DNA of 59,038 nt, from contig UQIL01000014.1 in NCBI GenBank assembly GCA_900541025.1, positions 1 through 59,038 on the forward strand, written 5' to 3'. The notes under the pieces are model-generated. The model ran no database searches and was not told where the DNA came from. It was given only the letters and a program-made list of their open reading frames with translations. This document shows positions 43,864-52,831 of the stretch, in pieces. Both the position numbers and the translations under genes were made by a program. Numbering within the stretch: the first letter of the stretch is position 1; each line of letters opens with the position of its first letter. Origin of the DNA: an uncultured Collinsella sp. GTDB taxonomy: Bacteria > Actinomycetota > Coriobacteriia > Coriobacteriales > Coriobacteriaceae.

Positions 43864-46209
43864 ATGGCTGATTCCAGCAAAAAGATGCAGATCGTGTTTG
43901 CCTCGGCCGAGTGCGCACCGTTTGTGAAGACCGGTGGCCTGGGCGACGTGGCGGGCTCGCTGCCTGCGGCGCTTGTGCGCGCCGGCGCCGAAGTAATCGT
44001 GATGGTGCCCAAGTACGCCACCATCAAGGACGAGTACAAGTCGCAGATGGAGCACTTCTCCGACTTTTACGTGAGCCTGGGCTGGCGCAATGAGTACTGC
44101 GGACTCGAGAAGCTCGAGCACGACGGCGTCACCTATATGTTCATCGACAACGAGCGCTACTTCGCGCGCGACTATCCGTACGGCTTCTTTGACGACGGCG
44201 AGCGCTTTGCGTTCTTCTCCAAGGCCATCACCGAGAGCCTGCAGCACCTGCCCGCCGGCTTTGAGTGCGACATCCTGCACTGCAACGACTGGCAGACGGC
44301 GCTGGCGCCCGTGTTTTTGCGCGAGTTCTACCAGGGCCTGCCGCTGTATGACCGCGTCAAGACCGTGTTCTCGATCCACAACGTGGCGTTCCAGGGCCAG
44401 TTTAGCGACACCGTGATGGAGGACATCCTTGGTGTGGCGCACATTCCGGCGGCCGCCTCGCAGCTGCGTTGCGACGCCTGCAGCATCAACTACATGCTGG
44501 GCGCCCTGCGCTATGCCGACGCCATCACCACGGTGAGCCCCACCTATGCCAACGAGATCCAGACGCCCGAGTTTGGCGAGGGCCTGGACGGCGTACTGCG
44601 CGAGCGTTCCTACGCGCTGCAGGGCATTTTGAACGGCATTGACGTTGCGGGCTTTGACCCGGCAACAGACAAGCGAATTGCCGCAAACTACACGGTTGAT
44701 GACCGTTCCGGGAAGGCCGTGTGCAAGGCCAAGCTTCAGGAAGAGCTGGGGCTCGAGGTTCGCGACGACCGTCCGCTCATGGTGATGGTCACGCGCCTGA
44801 CGCGCCAGAAGGGCATGGATCTGGTCATGTACGCGCTCGACCGCATCCTGTCCGGCGGCGTGCAGGTGGCGGTGCTGGGCACCGGCGACCGCGACTACGA
44901 GGACGGCCTGCGCTACTTCCAGGACAAGTACCCCGGCACCATGGCCGCACGCATCGAGTTCGATCCGGCGCTGTCGCAGCGCATGTATGCCGCCGCCGAC
45001 ATGTTCCTGATGCCTTCGAAGTTTGAGCCCTGCGGCCTGTCGCAGATCATCGCCATGCGCTACGGCACGCTGCCGATTGTTCGCGAGACCGGTGGCCTGA
45101 AGGACACCGTGCAGCCGTACAACGAGTTTACCGGCGAGGGCACGGGCTTCTCGTTTAGCAACTTTAACGGCGACGAGATGGGCGATGCGGTATTCCGCGC
45201 GGCGCGTCTGTTCTGGGATAACCGCGACGCCTGGAACCAGCTGGTCACGCAGGCCATGAGCCAGGACTTTAGCTGGACGCGTTCGGCCGATAAGTACCTG
45301 GACCTGTACTTCTTTATGCATCCGGAGATTGAGAGGCCGACGGCTGTTGTCGACGAGCCTGAGGCTGTTGCTGAGCCGGTGGCCGCTGAGGAGCCCAAGG
45401 CCGAAGAGAAGCCTGTTGAGGCTGAGCCCGCAAAGGCTGAGCCCGCAAAGGCTGAGCCCGCAAAGGCTGAGCCTGAGGTGAAGGCTGAGGTTGCTCCCAA
45501 GGCAGAGGTCGAGGTCAAGCCTGCTGTAAAGCCCGCAGCTAAGAAGACCGCGACCCGCAAGACGACCGCTAAAAAGGTTACGACGACCAAGGCCGCCGCG
45601 ACTAAAACAACGGCTGCCAAGACAACGACCACGCGCAAGCGCACGACCGCCGCTACCAAGAAGGCCGCCGCGGCCGAGGCCGCTCCCGAGGTAAAGGCCG
45701 AGGTCGCAGAGGCCAAGCCGGCCGCCAAGGCTCCGGCAAAGACCGCTGCCAAGAAGACAACCGCGACCGCCAAGAAGGCAACGGCAGCCAAGAAGACTAC
45801 AGCTACGAAGGCGACGGCTACCAAGGCCGCCGCGACCAAGGCAGCCGCAAAGCCGGCAGCCAAGGTCGAGGAGACGCCTGCCGAGCCCAAGGCCGAAGCA
45901 GCTGTCGAGGCCAAGCCGACCGCCAAGACCACCACGCGCAAGCGCACGACGACGGCCAAGAAGACCACGGCAAAGGCTGCCGCTCCTAAGGCAGAGGCTA
46001 TGCCCGCCGCCGTCAAAGAGGAGACCAAGCCCGAGGTAAAGCCCAAGCCGGCACCGAAGGCCGCTGAGGTCAAGACCGCTCCGAAGGCTACGGCAAAGGT
46101 CGAACCCGCCAAGGAGGCCCCGGTCTCCCCCGCCGCTTCGACCGAGGAAAAGGCTCCGACCAAGAAGACCTCCGTCCGCAAGGCAACGGCCACCCGCAAG
46201 CGTCGCTAG
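43864..46209 (+). CDS. glgA: Glycogen synthase with ~290-residue Lys/Ala/Pro tail
   Basis: A 781-residue ADP-glucose-dependent GT5 synthase; ordinary GlgA is about 480. The catalytic part (residues 1-490) has KTGGLGDVAGSLP, HNVAFQGQ, VTRLTRQKGMD and FEPCGLSQIIAMRYGTLP. From about residue 491 the protein is low complexity: an E/P/A/K stretch with three AEPAK repeats, then alternating basic (KKTATRKTTAKKVTTTK) and acidic-Pro blocks, ending RKATATRKRR. Sequence on both sides is in one frame with normal codon use. The tail recalls histone H1-like actinobacterial proteins and could bind nucleic acid, polyphosphate or the granule surface. The ATG at 43864 follows CAGGGAG. Confidence 0.95.
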   Translation: MADSSKKMQIVFASAECAPFVKTGGLGDVAGSLPAALVRAGAEVIVMVPKYATIKDEYKSQMEHFSDFYVSLGWRNEYCGLEKLEHDGVTYMFIDNERYFARDYPYGFFDDGERFAFFSKAITESLQHLPAGFECDILHCNDWQTALAPVFLREFYQGLPLYDRVKTVFSIHNVAFQGQFSDTVMEDILGVAHIPAAASQLRCDACSINYMLGALRYADAITTVSPTYANEIQTPEFGEGLDGVLRERSYALQGILNGIDVAGFDPATDKRIAANYTVDDRSGKAVCKAKLQEELGLEVRDDRPLMVMVTRLTRQKGMDLVMYALDRILSGGVQVAVLGTGDRDYEDGLRYFQDKYPGTMAARIEFDPALSQRMYAAADMFLMPSKFEPCGLSQIIAMRYGTLPIVRETGGLKDTVQPYNEFTGEGTGFSFSNFNGDEMGDAVFRAARLFWDNRDAWNQLVTQAMSQDFSWTRSADKYLDLYFFMHPEIERPTAVVDEPEAVAEPVAAEEPKAEEKPVEAEPAKAEPAKAEPAKAEPEVKAEVAPKAEVEVKPAVKPAAKKTATRKTTAKKVTTTKAAATKTTAAKTTTTRKRTTAATKKAAAAEAAPEVKAEVAEAKPAAKAPAKTAAKKTTATAKKATAAKKTTATKATATKAAATKAAAKPAAKVEETPAEPKAEAAVEAKPTAKTTTRKRTTTAKKTTAKAAAPKAEAMPAAVKEETKPEVKPKPAPKAAEVKTAPKATAKVEPAKEAPVSPAASTEEKAPTKKTSVRKATATRKRR

Positions 46210-46245
46210 CCCACAGACGATCCAAAACCTCATCAAACCCTAAGC

Positions 46246-46280
46246 AAGGGGCGCTCCAACCGGGCGCCCCTTCTCTGTAG
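46246..46280 (+). terminator. Probable terminator after glgA
   Basis: AAGGGGCGC (46246-46254) pairs with GCGCCCCTT (46264-46272), followed by CTCTGT. Confidence 0.6.
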
Positions 46281-46285
46281 GTAGT

Positions 46286-46340
46286 GGTAAAACGATTTTC
46301 TAAGACAACCGTTCGCCGATGGTAAACGGATGTTGTTTAT
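46286..46340. promoter_or_regulatory. LacI-type operator candidates before the GH13-GH77 gene
   Basis: GGTAAAACGATTTTC (46286-46300) is CG-centred and close to the site before glgB; GGTAAACGGATGTTGTTTA follows at 46321-46339. Their position in the promoter region suggests repression by a maltose/starch LacI regulator encoded elsewhere. Confidence 0.45.
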
Positions 46341-46426
46341 ACACCCTGTGTACTACAGATATACTTACATCTTAGGCGTAAAACCCATGGCCCGCAGGTC
46401 ATGATTCTATTGAACTGGACCGTACT

Positions 46427-49400
46427 ATGAGATTGATACACAACAGCCGTCTACCGCAGTTTCGCACTCCGTTTGGCGCTGTGACCACTGGAACTTCCGT
46501 TGCACTCTCGGTGATTTTGGAGGATGCCGATCCCAACCAGGCAACGCTTACGCTGCGCACCTGGGTAGATGAGATCGGTGAGTCTCTGTATCCCATGACG
46601 CACGAGGGCGACGGCATATTTACCGTAGAGCTTGAGTGCACCGAGCCCTGTCTTATCTGGTACAGCTTTATCTGCAATATCGAGGGCCAGCCCGAGGTTC
46701 GCCTGGGCGCGCCGCAAGGCCGCACCGGTGGCGAGGGCGTAACTTACGGCTACGCCGAGGTTCCGTCCTTCCAGATTACCGTCTATAAGCACCGCGAAGT
46801 GCGTCCCGAGTGGTACGAGCGTGGCATGGTCTACCAGATCTTCCCCGATCGCTACGCCCGTGACGAAAACTGGCGCGAGCGCACGCTGGCCGAGGTCGAA
46901 AAACCGCGCAACGGAATCCAGCGCCGTATGGTCGAGGACTGGAACGAGCCGCCCGTATACGAGCGCGCCGAGGACGGCTCCATCAAGACCTGGGACTTCT
47001 ACGGCGGCTCGCTCAAGGGCATCCAAAATGAACTGCCCCGCATCGCGGAGCTGGGCTTTACGGCCATCTACCTCAACCCCATCTTTGAGGCCGCGAGCAA
47101 CCACCGCTACGACACGGCCGACTACACCAAGATCGACCCAATCCTGGGCACCGAGCAGGACTTTACCGGGCTGTGCCAGGCAGCCGAGAAGCTGGGCATC
47201 TCCATCATCCTGGACGGCGTTTTTAACCATACGGGTGACGACTCCATCTATTTCAACCGCTACGGCAACTACCCCGGCGTGGGCGCGTGGCAGAGCGAGG
47301 ACTCACCGTGGCGCGATGCGTTTTATTTCCACGAGGACGGCTCGTATGACTGCTGGTGGGGCGTGGGCAACATGCCCGCCATCAATGAGAGCTCCGAGCT
47401 GGTACGCGAGCGGCTTCTGGGCAAGGACGGCGTGATCCGTAAATGGCTACGTGCCGGCGCTCATGGCTGGCGCCTGGACGTCGCTGACGAGCTTTCCGAC
47501 GACTTCCTGGCCGAGATCAAGAAGGCCGTACTTGACGAAAAGCCTGACGCACTGTTGCTCGGCGAAGTCTGGGAAGACGCCTCCAACAAGATCAGCTACG
47601 GCCATCTGCGTCGCTATCTGCAAGGCTCCGAGCTCGACTCGGCCATGGATTACCCCTTCCGCGACATGGTCATCGGCTTTTTGATGGGCTACAAGAACGC
47701 CTACGAGGCCGCTGAGGATATCGAGACCCTGCGCGAGAACTACCCGAGCGAGGCATTGTCCTGCGCGCTCAACCTGCTGTCGAGCCACGACCGCCCGCGT
47801 ATCATCTCGGTGCTCGGCGGCGGCCCCGACGAGTCGCAGCTGCCCGAGTGCGAGCGCAGCAAATGGCGCCTGGACGAGAACTCGATGGGCCTGGCCAAGA
47901 GCCGTTTTTGGCTCGCCACGCTCATGCAGATGACCTTCCCCGGCGTGCCTTCGATCTACTACGGCGACGAATACGGCCTGGAGGGTCTAACCGATCCAGG
48001 CAACCGCCGCACCCTGCCGACCAAGGACCAACTGCACGACTTCGACACGCTGGCTATTGTCAAAAACGCCTCCGCCGTACGCCGCGCACTGCCGTTTATG
48101 ATCGACGGCGAGACCAAGGCCTTCGCGCTCAACGACGAGGTACTCGCCTACACGCGCACCGGTAAAGACGGTGAGGCCGCGACGGTAATCATTAACCGCA
48201 GCCTGCGCAATTCACACCGCGTGACGATTCCGGCGCTCGACGAATGTGCGAGCGATGTGATTAGCGGTCACGAGTGCGAGATTCACAATGGCACTGTCAC
48301 ACTCGATCTGTATCCGCTGGGCTCGTCGATCATCTATCACCATGCCGAGCAGCGCCTGCAGGAGCCGCTCGATCACGGCGCGGGCGTCGTGTGCCATATC
48401 ACATCGGTGCCGACCGACGACGGCAAGCCCGGTACGATCGGCGCGCCCACGCGTCGTTTTATCGACCATCTGGCCGCCATGGGCATGCGCTACTGGCAGG
48501 TTCTCCCCGTCAACCCCACGGACTTCTTCCGCTCCCCTTACGCCGGTCCTTCGGCCTTTGCAGGCAATATCGACCTGCTGCCCGAAAGCCACGAGGAGCT
48601 GGCCGCCGACTTTGAGACCTGGAAGACCCGCGGCGGCGAGGATGCCGACCCGCTGTACACAGCGTTTAAGCATCGCAATGCCGATTGGCTCGAGAAATAC
48701 TGCGTCTACATGGCCGTTAAGAAGTACTTTGAGGGCGAGTCGCGCCACGATTGGCCGGCAGATGTCGCGCGCTACAACGAGCATCTGATCGACGACAAGC
48801 GCTTCCACAACGAGGCCGAGCTTCAGGCGTACATGCAGTACCGCTTTGACCTGGCTTGGTGCGAGCTCATGAACTATGCGCACAAGAAGGGCATCGAGGT
48901 TATCGGCGATATTCCTATGTACGTGTCTGACGATTCGGCAGATGCGTGGAGCGAGCCCGAGAACTTCTGGCTGTCCGATACCGGCAAGGCGATTGAGATT
49001 TCCGGTGCGCCGCCCGACAACTTTGCGCCCGAGGGCCAGGTGTGGGGCAACCCGACGTTCCGCTGGGACCACATGAAGCAGAACGGCTATAGCTGGTGGA
49101 TGGATCGCCTGCGTCGTGCGTTTTCGCTCTACGACCGCGTGCGTCTGGATCACTTCCTGGGCTTCCACAGCTACTTTAGTATCCCCGCGGGCAAGGCTTG
49201 CGCCGACGGTCGCTGGCTGGCGGGCCCGGGCAAGGACCTGTTCCAGACCGCCTACGACGAGCTGGGTCCGCTCAACTTTATCGCCGAGGACCTGGGCTAT
49301 TTGACGCCCGGTGTTCGCGCCATGGCTTCGACCTGTGGTTTCCCCGGTATGGACGTGCTGGAGTTTAGCGATTACGACGTTCGTTGCGGTGTGCATCCAA

Positions 49401-49723
49401 CGCCCGGCAAGATTCTGTACACCTCGACGCACGATACGTCGACGCTGGCCGGTTGGTGCACGCGTTCCTTTGCGGGCGGCGATGAACCGAGCGGTGTTGA
49501 GGTGGCGGCAAAGCTGATAAGTGACGCGCTGGCAAGCGACGCTCCCCTGGTGATGATGCCGCTGCAGGATGTCCTAGGGCTTGGCGACGACGCGCGCATG
49601 AACGTTCCGGGCGTGGCCACGGGCAACTGGACCTGGCAGGCAGACGAGGCGGACATTGCAGCTGCCGAGGGCAAAACCGCACAGCTCCTGCGCAACAACC
49701 ATAGATTCTGGGGCGAAGCGTGA
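46427..49723 (+). CDS. GH13 amylase fused to GH77 4-alpha-glucanotransferase
   Basis: A 1098-residue two-enzyme protein. Residues 1-115 form a beta-sandwich; 125-635 are a GH13 barrel of neopullulanase/amylase type (MVYQIFPDRY, DGVFNHTGDD, nucleophile Asp in GWRLDVADEL, Glu in LLGEVWEDA, Asp in LSSHDRPR). From about 645 a GH77 MalQ domain follows: GAGVVCHITSVPT, SPYAGPSAFAGN, EVIGDIPMYV, nucleophile Asp in VRLDHFLGF, Glu in FIAEDLG, and THDTSTLAGW. No signal peptide is seen, so it is cytoplasmic. It would hydrolyse and disproportionate maltodextrins, feeding the adjacent glycogen genes. The ribosome site of the ATG at 46427 is weak. Confidence 0.95.
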   Translation: MRLIHNSRLPQFRTPFGAVTTGTSVALSVILEDADPNQATLTLRTWVDEIGESLYPMTHEGDGIFTVELECTEPCLIWYSFICNIEGQPEVRLGAPQGRTGGEGVTYGYAEVPSFQITVYKHREVRPEWYERGMVYQIFPDRYARDENWRERTLAEVEKPRNGIQRRMVEDWNEPPVYERAEDGSIKTWDFYGGSLKGIQNELPRIAELGFTAIYLNPIFEAASNHRYDTADYTKIDPILGTEQDFTGLCQAAEKLGISIILDGVFNHTGDDSIYFNRYGNYPGVGAWQSEDSPWRDAFYFHEDGSYDCWWGVGNMPAINESSELVRERLLGKDGVIRKWLRAGAHGWRLDVADELSDDFLAEIKKAVLDEKPDALLLGEVWEDASNKISYGHLRRYLQGSELDSAMDYPFRDMVIGFLMGYKNAYEAAEDIETLRENYPSEALSCALNLLSSHDRPRIISVLGGGPDESQLPECERSKWRLDENSMGLAKSRFWLATLMQMTFPGVPSIYYGDEYGLEGLTDPGNRRTLPTKDQLHDFDTLAIVKNASAVRRALPFMIDGETKAFALNDEVLAYTRTGKDGEAATVIINRSLRNSHRVTIPALDECASDVISGHECEIHNGTVTLDLYPLGSSIIYHHAEQRLQEPLDHGAGVVCHITSVPTDDGKPGTIGAPTRRFIDHLAAMGMRYWQVLPVNPTDFFRSPYAGPSAFAGNIDLLPESHEELAADFETWKTRGGEDADPLYTAFKHRNADWLEKYCVYMAVKKYFEGESRHDWPADVARYNEHLIDDKRFHNEAELQAYMQYRFDLAWCELMNYAHKKGIEVIGDIPMYVSDDSADAWSEPENFWLSDTGKAIEISGAPPDNFAPEGQVWGNPTFRWDHMKQNGYSWWMDRLRRAFSLYDRVRLDHFLGFHSYFSIPAGKACADGRWLAGPGKDLFQTAYDELGPLNFIAEDLGYLTPGVRAMASTCGFPGMDVLEFSDYDVRCGVHPTPGKILYTSTHDTSTLAGWCTRSFAGGDEPSGVEVAAKLISDALASDAPLVMMPLQDVLGLGDDARMNVPGVATGNWTWQADEADIAAAEGKTAQLLRNNHRFWGEA

Positions 49724-49767
49724 TAAAACCCCCGATATAGGGTACAGTTACAGACGTTTGAATTTTT

Positions 49768-49793
49768 GCGGGCAGAGTAATCTGCCCGCTTTG
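49768..49793 (+). terminator. Weak terminator after the GH13-GH77 gene
   Basis: GCGGGCAGA-GTAA-TCTGCCCGC forms a perfect 9-bp stem with tail TTTG. It sits just before the FmdB ribosome site, so it may attenuate rather than stop transcription. Confidence 0.5.
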
Positions 49794-49811
49794 TGCTGAA
49801 AAGGAAGTATT

Positions 49812-50048
49812 ATGGCGCGCTACGATTACAAGTGCTCGAGCTGCGGCAACGTGTTTGAGGTTGAGCATCCCATGTCCGAGACTCCCGAGGTCATGTGCCC
49901 GAGCTGCGGTGCCCCGGCGGCCAAGACGTTCTCGGCCAGCGGCATTAAATTTGAGGGCAGCGGTTTCTATAACACCGACCAGCGAAGCGGCGGCTCCAGC
50001 ACCAGCGCCACCAGCGGCTGCTGCGCCAACTGCCCGCACAGCCACTAG
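49812..50048 (+). CDS. FmdB-family small zinc ribbon protein
   Basis: A 78-residue protein opening with ARYDYKCSSCGNVFEVEH and MCPSCG, the two CxxC pairs of the FmdB/CxxC_CxxC zinc ribbon. A Ser/Gly-rich stretch leads to a second Cys/His cluster at the end, CCANCPHSH, which could bind metal. AAGGAAG precedes the ATG at 49812. The family is widespread with unknown function. Confidence 0.85.
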   Translation: MARYDYKCSSCGNVFEVEHPMSETPEVMCPSCGAPAAKTFSASGIKFEGSGFYNTDQRSGGSSTSATSGCCANCPHSH

Positions 50049-50057
50049 AAACCAAAC

Positions 50058-50096
50058 AGCCCCGCGACCGACACCGATCGCGAGGCTTATTCTTTA
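50058..50096 (+). terminator. Terminator after the FmdB gene
   Basis: A GC-rich imperfect stem (AGCCCCGCGACCG with CGATCGCGAGGCT) is followed by TATTCTTT. Confidence 0.7.
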
Positions 50097-50116
50097 GCTA
50101 ACCAGGTTTCCTTATG

Positions 50117-50183
50117 AGTTGCGGTGAAATAAAGACTGTTTGGCGGTTAGAAGCCGATATTCAATCCCTATTTCACCGCAACT
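50117..50183. repeat. 15-bp inverted repeat with 37-nt loop (REP-like)
   Basis: AGTTGCGGTGAAATA (50117-50131) pairs exactly with 50169-50183. It lies in the convergent gap, seven bases past the rsmB stop codon. It has the size class of the other palindromic elements here, with a different sequence. Confidence 0.75.
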
Positions 50184-50189
50184 TAGTAG

Positions 50190-51590
50190 TTACTTGCGGA
50201 TCATTCTGGCGCAGAAGTGACCGTCGTAGGAATCGGCATTTACCGGCACGCTTTGGAAGAGGCCTCGATCGTTCTGACGAACGGATACGAGCTTCTTGGC
50301 CTGATCGAACTCGGGGAGTTGCAGAATCTGCGCCTCGGAAAGCGGCGCCACGCTAAAGCTGGCACCCTCGGGAGAGTTTAGGAAAGCGTCCACCACCTGC
50401 GTGTTCTCCTCGTCGAAAACCGAGCACGTCGCATAGATGAGCTCGCCGCCGGCAGCCACGCGCGCAGCAGCCTCTTTGAGCATCGTAAGCTGCAGTTTGG
50501 GCAGCTCAACCGTCACATCTTTTTCGGTCAGGCGCCACGGGATCTCGGGATGACGGCGCATGGTACCGGTGCCAGAGCACGGCGCATCGATAAAGACCGT
50601 GTCGAACTTAACCGGCTCGCCAAGCATGGCATCAAACGATGTGAGCACCTCATCAAGCTCGCAAGCATCACCCGAAACCGTACGAACGCCCTGAATACCG
50701 GCCTTATGCAGACGAGCGAGATTCAGATCGCACTTGCGATCATGCAGATCGAGCGCCGTATGCTGACGCTCATAGCCCGTACGCTTGGCCTGGCACATCA
50801 TCACATAGGTCTTGGTGCCGCGGCCCGCGCCAATCTCAAGGCAACGACCGGGACGGGTCGCGGAAGTCGCAATAAGTTGGGCGTTGAGGTCCGAGGCAAC
50901 CGCGGCAGCACGCTCAAACACGCCCGATGCAACCGTGACCTGCGCATCGACCGGAGCATGGCAGCCCGGGAACACGGGTGCCACAAGCTGGGAGATAAAC
51001 GGGTCGGCCTTGGTCGCAAACGCATTCTCGTGCAGTGCAAGCGGCGCAGGCGCCAGATTGCCTGCAAAGTTGAGCGCGCCCTCGGGCGTATCGAACGAAG
51101 CCATAATGCGAGCGCACAGCCAACGCGGCAGTCCCATCAGGCGCGACAGACGAACCAAGCGTCGCTCAGACTCATCCACATCGGACGCAGTAGCAAAGTC
51201 CTCAACGTTGTCCGCGACCTTATGCAGCACGGCATTGGCCAAGCCAGCGGCGGACTTAGCACCGCAGCGAACCAGCTCAACACCCTGACTTACGGCAACG
51301 CGGCCAGGCGTATGCAGATAAAGCATCTCGAAGGCCGAGATACGAAGCGCCATGCGAACACGCGGCGCAACCTTTTTGGGCTTATCGAAAAACTGATCGA
51401 GCAGTTCGTCCAAAATACCCTGCGTGGCGGCAACACCCAGTGCCAAGCGGGCGGCAAAGGCGGAATCGCGCTGGTCAATAGCCTTGGCCGATGCGCGAGA
51501 GGACAGCACGTCACGCGCATACATGCCGCGGCGATCGGCCTCCATTAGCACATCGAGCGCAAGCTTGCGCGCGGGAGACAACTTGCTCAT
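50190..51590 (-). CDS. rsmB: 16S rRNA (cytosine-5) methyltransferase RsmB
   Basis: A 466-residue enzyme that methylates C967 of 16S rRNA. An N-terminal NusB-like RNA-binding domain (about 1-140, ARKLALDVLMEADRRG) is joined to a SAM methyltransferase domain: EIGAGRGTKT, DAPCSGTGTMRRHPE and the catalytic Cys in YATCSVF. The ATG at 51590 overlaps the fmt stop codon by ATGA. The order def-fmt-rsmB is conserved in bacteria. Confidence 0.94.
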   Translation of the reverse strand: MSKLSPARKLALDVLMEADRRGMYARDVLSSRASAKAIDQRDSAFAARLALGVAATQGILDELLDQFFDKPKKVAPRVRMALRISAFEMLYLHTPGRVAVSQGVELVRCGAKSAAGLANAVLHKVADNVEDFATASDVDESERRLVRLSRLMGLPRWLCARIMASFDTPEGALNFAGNLAPAPLALHENAFATKADPFISQLVAPVFPGCHAPVDAQVTVASGVFERAAAVASDLNAQLIATSATRPGRCLEIGAGRGTKTYVMMCQAKRTGYERQHTALDLHDRKCDLNLARLHKAGIQGVRTVSGDACELDEVLTSFDAMLGEPVKFDTVFIDAPCSGTGTMRRHPEIPWRLTEKDVTVELPKLQLTMLKEAAARVAAGGELIYATCSVFDEENTQVVDAFLNSPEGASFSVAPLSEAQILQLPEFDQAKKLVSVRQNDRGLFQSVPVNADSYDGHFCARMIRK

Positions 51591-52507
51591 GACAAAACAC
51601 CCCAGATAAGATCGGCACCCTGCAGGCCAGCAGCCCAAGCAGAAGCGGCCATAGCACGTTTGCCATCGGGCTTAACCTCGAGCAGCTCAACCGCGCTATC
51701 GGAAAGACCAAGGTAAACACGCTTGGCCTTAACGAGAACCTGTCCCTCGCCAAGCAACACATCAGCCGGCGCAGCATCGAGCACGCGCACGGTCTTGCCG
51801 GCAATCACGCAACGAGCAGGCGCGGTATCGGACGAGGCCAGCACATGACGTACGCAATCGAGCGCCGCCATCTGCGGATCCAGACGCATCTCCTGCTTGG
51901 AAATCTTGGCAGCATGAGTGACGAGCGACTCATCCTGCTCAGTCCAAACAGCCGAGCCATCGGCAAGCGAGGGAAGCGTATCAGCCAGCAGTTTGCCGCC
52001 AAGCTCACCAAGCTCCATCGTGAGCGCCTCGGCATGCTTACCGGCAACCGACGTAGACGCCTGGGCACAATAAGCGCCGGTATCAACGCCATGTCCAATA
52101 CGCATAATAGAAACGCCAGCAACCTCATCACCAGCGAGAATCGCACGCTGAATAGGAGCAGCCCCACGCCAACGAGGCAGCAAGGACGCATGAACATTCA
52201 CAATACCAAGCGGCGCCATATGCAGCACCTCATCAGGCAAAATGCAACCATAGGCAGCCACACAGAAAATATCAGCATCCGCGGCCTTGAGCGCCTCAAC
52301 AACCTCAGGCGTCATCCGATTAGCCTCAACAACCGGCAACCCCAGCTCGAGCGCCTTGGCCTTAACAGGAGAAGGCTCAAGCTTCTTACCACGCCCACGA
52401 ACAGCATCGGGACGAGTAATAACAAGCGCGATCTCATTCCCAGCCTCAACAAGCGAAGTCAACGAAGGCACAGCAAAATCCGGCGTACCCATAAACACAA
52501 TACGCAT
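51587..52507 (-). CDS. fmt: Methionyl-tRNA formyltransferase
   Basis: A 306-residue enzyme that formylates initiator Met-tRNA. MRIVFMGTPDFAVPSL is the formyltransferase start; catalytic Asn/His/Asp are in NVHASLLPRWRGAAPIQRAI and a following D; the C-terminal OB-like domain starts near residue 205. The region just upstream (52508-52831) contains palindromic element B and no gene. Confidence 0.96.
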   Translation of the reverse strand: MRIVFMGTPDFAVPSLTSLVEAGNEIALVITRPDAVRGRGKKLEPSPVKAKALELGLPVVEANRMTPEVVEALKAADADIFCVAAYGCILPDEVLHMAPLGIVNVHASLLPRWRGAAPIQRAILAGDEVAGVSIMRIGHGVDTGAYCAQASTSVAGKHAEALTMELGELGGKLLADTLPSLADGSAVWTEQDESLVTHAAKISKQEMRLDPQMAALDCVRHVLASSDTAPARCVIAGKTVRVLDAAPADVLLGEGQVLVKAKRVYLGLSDSAVELLEVKPDGKRAMAASAWAAGLQGADLIWGVLS

Positions 52508-52708
52508 AATGAATGTCTCCCCTCAACAAGAGCCGAGACGGCTACAAATAACAGCGGAAAGCCAGTCCCCAGCCCATCCGCAAAAACAGTTCAACATGAA
52601 CAAATATACCCAAAACCAAAGAAAGAGCCGCAATAAAAGCAGCTCTCTCAACAAACCAAATATCAGCGAAGACGCCCCTCCCTGGCCCAACGGCACCCGG
52701 GCGAGACG

Positions 52709-52824
52709 AGCACGTAAACGCAGTCCCTGGGGTGGGGCCCACACATATCGTCCCGCGCGCAGTTTCGCAGCAAAGCGAGAATGTTTGAGCACGGGACGAT
52801 ATGTGTGGGCCCCACCCCAGGGAC
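52709..52824 (+). repeat. Palindromic element B with conserved 36-nt loop
   Basis: Perfect 33-nt arms (52723-52755 and 52792-52824) enclose a 36-nt loop (52756-52791) identical to that of element A (151-186) except one base. The inner arm ATATCGTCCCG is shared as well, but the outer arm is different and still perfectly self-complementary. A 14-nt block AGCACGTAAACGCA (52709-52722) abuts the left arm as in element A. It ends seven bases before the def stop codon, in the same orientation to its host gene as element A. Confidence 0.9.
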
Positions 52825-52831
52825 GAACAAT

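Noticed and set aside
45420..46209. GlgA tail as a frameshift artefact
   Set aside because: The tail is in frame with the enzyme, uses lysine, alanine and threonine codons like the rest of the genome, and ends at a proper stop codon; a similar tail occurs on GlgB.
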